A stretch of DNA of 5,548 nt from Candidatus Nanohalarchaeota archaeon. Its GTDB lineage: Archaea > EX4484-52 > B79-G9. Numbering within the stretch: the stretch's first letter is position 1; every line of letters starts with the position of its first letter. This document shows, piece by piece, positions 5,113 through 5,548 of the stretch. Location: positions 1 through 5,548 of the forward strand of contig JAFCBV010000050.1 of NCBI GenBank assembly GCA_017610545.1, given 5' to 3'. Position numbers and translations under genes: made by a program. The notes beneath the pieces were generated by a model. The model was not told the origin of the DNA and made no database searches. It was given only the letters and a program-made list of their open reading frames with translations.

Positions 5113-5496
5113 ATGAAAACAAAAAATTTTATTTTACTGCCACTTATTCTGGCTGCAATTATAAGTGGGTGTGTGAGTATTGAGAGATCAACCCCTGAAG
5201 AATCAGACAGTCAATTTAAGGAAAATGAGATAATCTATTTTTATTATCCGGGATGTCCATATTGTGCTCATGCTAAAGAATTCATTGATGTCCTAAAAAC
5301 CAGATATGGCACTAAGATTTCAGTAAAGGAAATTAACGTCCAGGAAAGCATAGAGAATAAAGAGTTATATGAGCACTATTTTGAAAAATCAGATGAGTCT
5401 GCTCAAGGTGTTCCTTTTATTTTTATTAATAATAACTACATTATGGGTTGGACAAATGACAACGAAGCAGAACTTGAAAGTTATATTATAAAATAG
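5113..5496 (+). CDS. Thioredoxin/glutaredoxin-fold lipoprotein with CPYC active site
   Basis: The protein has 127 residues. Residues 1-19 form a signal peptide (MKTKNF, then a hydrophobic stretch) ending in a lipobox, IISGC, with Cys20 as the probable lipid-modified residue; a polar linker follows to about 37. The thioredoxin-like domain spans 38-127: strand 'EIIYFYYPG', active site C48-P-Y-C51 at the start of a helix, strand 'ISVKEINV' (69-76), cis-proline motif G99-V-P101, then strand 'FIFINN' and a final helix. CPYC is the classic glutaredoxin motif. The likely role is thiol-disulfide exchange on the outer face of the membrane; reductase, isomerase or oxidase direction cannot be told. No partner such as a DsbB-, VKOR- or CcdA-like protein is in the window. 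By hand count it is about 32% GC, clearly lower than the hydrolase gene, which hints at a different history. It has its own TATA box just after the MgtC stop. Confidence 0.92.
   Translation: MKTKNFILLPLILAAIISGCVSIERSTPEESDSQFKENEIIYFYYPGCPYCAHAKEFIDVLKTRYGTKISVKEINVQESIENKELYEHYFEKSDESAQGVPFIFINNNYIMGWTNDNEAELESYIIK
5486..5493 (+). promoter_or_regulatory. Possible TATA box for a gene starting at 5521
   Basis: TTATAAAA lies inside the last codons of the lipoprotein gene and is centred 31-32 nt before the ATG at 5521. The spacing is slightly long for leaderless expression, and the A/T-rich codons here may produce the match by chance. Confidence 0.3.
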
Positions 5497-5520
5497 AATT
5501 ATGTATCCGAAAAAAGTCTG

Positions 5521-5548
5521 ATGATGCCAAAAAGAGCAATAATTCTCC
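5521..5548 (+). CDS. Possible start of a further gene (partial)
   Basis: ATGATG opens a frame that runs to the window edge (MMPKRAIIL). The basic start followed by hydrophobic residues looks like the first strand of a protein, and a TATA-like element lies 31-32 nt upstream. With nine codons nothing can be said of function, and the frame may close just outside the window. Confidence 0.3.

Noticed and set aside
5501..5521. ATG at 5501 after the lipoprotein gene
   Set aside because: The frame closes after six codons (MYPKKV).
1..5548. Search for a defence system, mobile element, CRISPR array or toxin-antitoxin pair
   Set aside because: No transposase, nuclease, repeat array, inverted terminal repeats or toxin-like partner could be seen; the two small unknown genes (2021 minus and 3256) are not adjacent to each other and neither shows a toxin or antitoxin signature.

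Overview
The window is almost certainly archaeal chromosomal DNA. The anchor is a complete diphthine synthase gene (dph5, 901..1629), which belongs to the archaeal/eukaryotic pathway that modifies elongation factor 2. A DUF357 protein, a family I know from archaea, agrees with this. So do the promoters: several start codons have an archaeal-type TATA box centred about 25-28 nt upstream and little or no Shine-Dalgarno sequence, which is the geometry of leaderless transcripts. Gene density is high and base composition is moderate and uneven. By hand count the hydrolase gene is about 47% GC, the last lipoprotein gene about 32% and the 107-residue orphan gene about 38%. The phylum cannot be fixed from this; an uncultured euryarchaeal or DPANN-type lineage is a guess.

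Layout. Positions 1..741 (minus) hold the first 247 codons of a single-pass membrane protein whose external part resembles a family 9 carbohydrate-binding (CBM9/DOMON-like) fold. It is divergent from dph5 across a 159-nt promoter region. dph5 meets a convergent minus-strand gene (1626..2021, small winged-helix-like protein), and the two stop codons overlap by 4 nt. That gene is divergent from a two-gene cluster, DUF357 (2203..2454) and a membrane protein with a bacterial-type PH domain (2477..2971). A 284-nt stretch with no convincing gene follows, then an unrecognised 107-residue protein (3256..3579). After it come a membrane-anchored alpha/beta hydrolase (3660..4574), a compact MgtC/SapB-family membrane protein (4650..5081) and a lipobox-containing thioredoxin-fold protein with a CPYC active site (5113..5496). 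A possible next gene starts at 5521.

How they work together. Dph5 is a cytoplasmic housekeeping enzyme. Five of the other genes encode proteins of the membrane or outer surface (CBM9-like anchor, PH protein, hydrolase, MgtC, lipoprotein). The last three have separate promoters, so I see a neighbourhood of individually expressed envelope genes, not one dedicated operon or defence island. I found no mobile element, CRISPR array, rRNA or tRNA. The most notable structure is the mixture of leaderless genes and Shine-Dalgarno-led genes. It also decides at least one start codon (2021, not 2033).
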